64,000 nt of DNA from the NCBI RefSeq assembly GCF_011040495.1, contig NZ_CP049037.1:868001-932000 (forward strand). Direction: 5' to 3'. The DNA comes from Pseudohalocynthiibacter aestuariivivens. Its GTDB lineage: Bacteria > Pseudomonadota > Alphaproteobacteria > Rhodobacterales > Rhodobacteraceae. Under the pieces are notes generated by a model. That model had not been told where the DNA came from and searched no databases. It was given only the letters and a program-made list of their open reading frames with translations. Shown piece by piece: positions 61,563 through 64,000 of the stretch; positions within the stretch are counted from its first letter, which is position 1; every line of letters begins with the position of its first letter. The position numbers and the translations under genes are program-made.

Positions 61563-62460
61563 TCTCTGACGACGATGCTGTCGCTGAACCAGATAGGCCC
61601 GATACCCGCACACGCAGACGCTTGATTCGCCTTGGATCAGCCTCGATGACTTCGAAAGAGGTGCCACCGGGGTGTTCAATCACCTCGCCGCGCACCGGAA
61701 CCCTGCCTACCAGCATAAAGACCAACCCGCCCAACGTGTCGATCTCCTCTTCCTTCACGTCCTCAACATCGGTCAACGACTGGCCGATCTCGGCTTCGAA
61801 CTCTTCCAGCGGCGTTTTGGCCAGCGCAAGATAACAGCCCGGAGTTTCCTCGGACCATAGCGCGCCCTCGCCGATGTCATGCTCGTCCTCGATCTCACCG
61901 ACGACCTGCTCGATCAGGTCTTCGATGGTCACCAATCCGTCAACACCGCCGTATTCGTCGATGACCAGCGCCATATGCCGTCGGTCACTCTGCATCTTTT
62001 GCAGTAGGACCCCGATAGGCATAGACGGCGGTACATAAAGCAACGGGCGCAGCATGTTTTTGAGCGAAAAGCGCCCGCCATTGCCGTTAAAGCCATGTTT
62101 GAGAGCAAAATCCTTGAGGTGTGCCAATCCGATCGGCGTATCCAGTGTGCCCTTGTACACTGGCAGACGCGTCAGCCCGCTATCACGGAATACCTGCACC
62201 AATTCGTCCTTGGTGATGTCTGATGCGACCGAAATGATGTCGGCCTTGGGGATTGATACGTCCTCGACCACCATATTGCGGAGGTTGAGCATGCCTCGGG
62301 GACTTGCCGCCGTGGTGCCATTCGACTGGCCCTCATCCTCGTCATCCGTATCGCTCGAGGCGAACGCCCCGATGAAACGGCGGAAAAACCCGCCCTGATC
62401 GTCCTCTTCCATCTGCGCGCCCTGCGCTGCGCTAGAGGAGTCTTCGTTACTGTCGCCCAT
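61555..62460 (-). CDS. CorC/HlyC-type hemolysin-family CBS protein
   Basis: 301 residues. An acidic disordered N-terminus (1-50), two CBS domains (about 66-190; TRLPVYKGTLDTPIGLAHLK, LVIDEYGGVDGLVTIEDL) and a CorC_HlyC/transporter-associated domain (about 205-285). No membrane helices. In bacteria this gene usually sits between ybeY and lnt, as here. Thought to act with magnesium or cobalt efflux. Confidence 0.92.
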   Translation of the reverse strand: MGDSNEDSSSAAQGAQMEEDDQGGFFRRFIGAFASSDTDDEDEGQSNGTTAASPRGMLNLRNMVVEDVSIPKADIISVASDITKDELVQVFRDSGLTRLPVYKGTLDTPIGLAHLKDFALKHGFNGNGGRFSLKNMLRPLLYVPPSMPIGVLLQKMQSDRRHMALVIDEYGGVDGLVTIEDLIEQVVGEIEDEHDIGEGALWSEETPGCYLALAKTPLEEFEAEIGQSLTDVEDVKEEEIDTLGGLVFMLVGRVPVRGEVIEHPGGTSFEVIEADPRRIKRLRVRVSGLSGSATASSSENG

Positions 62461-62502
62461 CGTTCCTTTTCCATATTCCGCGAGGGCCAGCCCCGACGCG
62501 GT

Positions 62503-62991
62503 TTAATATGGGCTGTTCAGGCCCATTTTGCCAAGTATTTCAATCTCAAGCGATTCCATCAACGTGGCATCTGCGTCACGCATGTGGTCATAACCCAGCA
62601 AATGCAAGACCGCATGCACAATCAGATGCGTGGCATGATCGCGCAGCGGTTTATCAGCGGCAGCCGCTTCGGCGGCGCAGGTATCATATGCGATGGCGAT
62701 ATCACCCAGTTCAGAATCCCAATCCTGCTCTGGTAAAATCGGGATGCCGCCCGGCGCAGACACGCCACGCTCGGCGCTAGGCCAGCTTAACACATTGGTC
62801 GGTTGCGGTTTGTCGCGAAAGGCAGTGTTGAGCGCAGCAATACGCGCATCATCGCAGGCGAGGACGCTGATCTCGAATGCGTGTGCATCCAGCCCGAGAC
62901 AGGTCAGTGTCGTATCAGCTGCCGCAGTGCATAATGGCTCGATGTCCAATCGCTCCCAACGGGCATCCTCTATGATGATATCCACGCTCAT
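62503..62991 (-). CDS. ybeY: Endoribonuclease YbeY
   Basis: 162 residues. The zinc motif HLIVHAVLHLLGYDHMRD (HxxxHxxGxDH) near 122-139 is complete, preceded by LGDIAIAYD. YbeY matures 16S rRNA and supports ribosome quality control. Upstream partner phoH is not in the window; a plus-strand gene starts instead. Confidence 0.95.
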   Translation of the reverse strand: MSVDIIIEDARWERLDIEPLCTAAADTTLTCLGLDAHAFEISVLACDDARIAALNTAFRDKPQPTNVLSWPSAERGVSAPGGIPILPEQDWDSELGDIAIAYDTCAAEAAAADKPLRDHATHLIVHAVLHLLGYDHMRDADATLMESLEIEILGKMGLNSPY

Positions 62992-63144
62992 TCAGCTGTT
63001 ATGAAGTTGCAGAGCGATTACGGCAAGTCTGCACAAACACAGAGAGCGGTTTCAGGGATTTTGACCGACGCCCTTTCACTGGCGGTTCAGCTTTGTCTGG
63101 CCTTGCGCTAGACATGCGGGTGTAACCACCGGAGGCAATCTGCT

Positions 63145-64000
63145 GTGCTGCGTATCGTCACAATTAACCTGATAATATTCACCTGTTTGCTCATTGGGCT
63201 GGAATTGATCTTTGGCACATGGTTTTCCAGCACACATGCGCTGCACCAGTTCACCAAACCGCGCAATATTGCGCTGGAGCGCGCCAATCCGTTGGGTGAC
63301 GTGCCCCCGGTTGTTCACTATACGCGGGATGCCAACGGATTTCGTGGTCTGACGTCGGATGTGTCCGAAATCGACCTGCTGACCGTGGGGGGCAGCACCA
63401 CCGATCAACGCTACCTCGACGACACAGCGACCTTTCAGGCGCAGTTGGCTAAACGCTTTGCCGAGGATGGGCGCGACATCATTATCGCCAACGCAGGCAT
63501 AGACGGACAATCCACCTTTGGTCATATCGCGAACTTCTCTTCATGGTTTAGCCATGTGAAGGGGCTGACGCCGCGCTATATCCTGTTCTACGTAGGTATC
63601 AATGATGCGCTGATCGTGTCGTCCAAGCCGGAATATGATGCGATTGAGGCAACCGGAAAGCTGCGTCGCATCCAACTGTTTATTCGCGAAAAATCAGCAT
63701 TCTATCAACTATACCTCATCGGAAAACAGGCCATGCGACCTGCGGAAGAAAGCCATCAGCTCAGCCATGACAATTTCGCGCTGCCGGGCTCTGCACTGAC
63801 TGATCGCTCGACACTTTCCCCCGACGCACTGGATACGCACGAGATGACGCAGGCGTTGCAGACGCTGCGCGATAACATCGCGACCCTCGCCGCGCTCACG
63901 CGTGAGATGAATGCGATACCCATTTTCGTCACCCAACGCAGCACGGCATGGACACGACAGGTCGGAAGAGTGGTGGGGATACAGCAGATATCGCCGGGAT
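63145..64000 (+). CDS. Membrane-anchored SGNH/GDSL-like hydrolase, C-terminus missing
   Basis: 285 codons visible, running out at the right edge. The start is a GTG, with GGAGG 9 bases upstream. One membrane segment (about 4-25, IVTINLIIFTCLLIGLELIF) leads to a domain with LLTVGGSTTDQRY (block I serine region), NAGIDGQSTFGH (block II), and FYVGINDALI (block III-like GxND), the SGNH hydrolase order. Block V should lie beyond the window edge. Members of this topology act as acyl-esterases or polysaccharide deacetylases on the periplasmic side; the substrate is unknown. Confidence 0.75.
   Translation, partial: MLRIVTINLIIFTCLLIGLELIFGTWFSSTHALHQFTKPRNIALERANPLGDVPPVVHYTRDANGFRGLTSDVSEIDLLTVGGSTTDQRYLDDTATFQAQLAKRFAEDGRDIIIANAGIDGQSTFGHIANFSSWFSHVKGLTPRYILFYVGINDALIVSSKPEYDAIEATGKLRRIQLFIREKSAFYQLYLIGKQAMRPAEESHQLSHDNFALPGSALTDRSTLSPDALDTHEMTQALQTLRDNIATLAALTREMNAIPIFVTQRSTAWTRQVGRVVGIQQISPG

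Noticed and set aside
4917..63525. tRNA genes in the intergenic gaps
   Set aside because: No GGTTCGAATCC-like T-arm with acceptor pairing was noticed in the gaps read by eye; a tRNAscan run would settle it.

Overview
The window reads as a chromosomal segment of a marine alphaproteobacterium of the Rhodobacteraceae (Roseobacter group). This is inferred from the high GC, the gene repertoire (dimethylglycine-dehydrogenase-like FAD/GcvT oxidoreductase beside a GlxA regulator, DUF1127 protein, DUF2927 lipoprotein, bactofilin next to an M23 peptidase), a SAM/SAH-type leader before metK, and an intergenic motif TTCTTGCCGAAAATATCC that I associate with this group. No tRNA, 5S/16S/23S rRNA or CRISPR array was seen.

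Layout. 1-4430: GlxA regulator (partial), FAD/GcvT demethylase-type enzyme, choline-kinase-like phosphotransferase and a sulfotransferase, probably a quaternary-amine locus. 4797-9083: M23 peptidase and bactofilin (envelope shape), HNH endonuclease, a gene-poor stretch with small repeats, YebC. 9212-17447: two SLC13-type permeases with TrkA-C inserts point at each other. Between them lies a 4.5 kb mobile element with 23-bp terminal inverted repeats (11021-11043 and 15524-15546) and a 10-bp flanking direct repeat. It carries an IS1595-family transposase, a DUF6471 protein, a HicB/HicA-type toxin-antitoxin pair, a helix-turn-helix-like protein and a membrane-protein gene that is itself split by an IS5-family insertion. 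17444-28999: ymdB-type phosphodiesterase, a frameshifted DMT transporter, OsmC, 5-formyl-THF cyclo-ligase, MgtE, guanine deaminase, SCP protein, 8-oxoguanine deaminase, HisN-type phosphatase, XRE and LysR regulators, quinone oxidoreductase, DUF1127. 29000-37037: housekeeping genes (Bax-inhibitor-like protein, L33, RNase P RNA, gatC/gatA, tadA, RluB-type synthase).

37053-43735 is a stress-type block. A TerC membrane protein sits behind a structured leader that pairs its own ribosome binding site. It is followed by a small membrane protein, XpaC-like protein, TelA, a DUF2927 lipoprotein, an SPFH+GYF_2 protein and a zinc-ribbon membrane protein. 45952-54544 is a complete type I secretion operon (Bap-like adhesin, TolC, ABC, HlyD) with nine Ig-like repeats in the adhesin. 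A separate RTX protein with an N-terminal membrane anchor lies at 56120-57718.

The right end holds trmB, metK with its riboswitch, lnt, corC and ybeY, all on the minus strand, then the start of an SGNH-hydrolase-like gene that runs out of the window. All family assignments are from reading the translated sequence; no database search was run.
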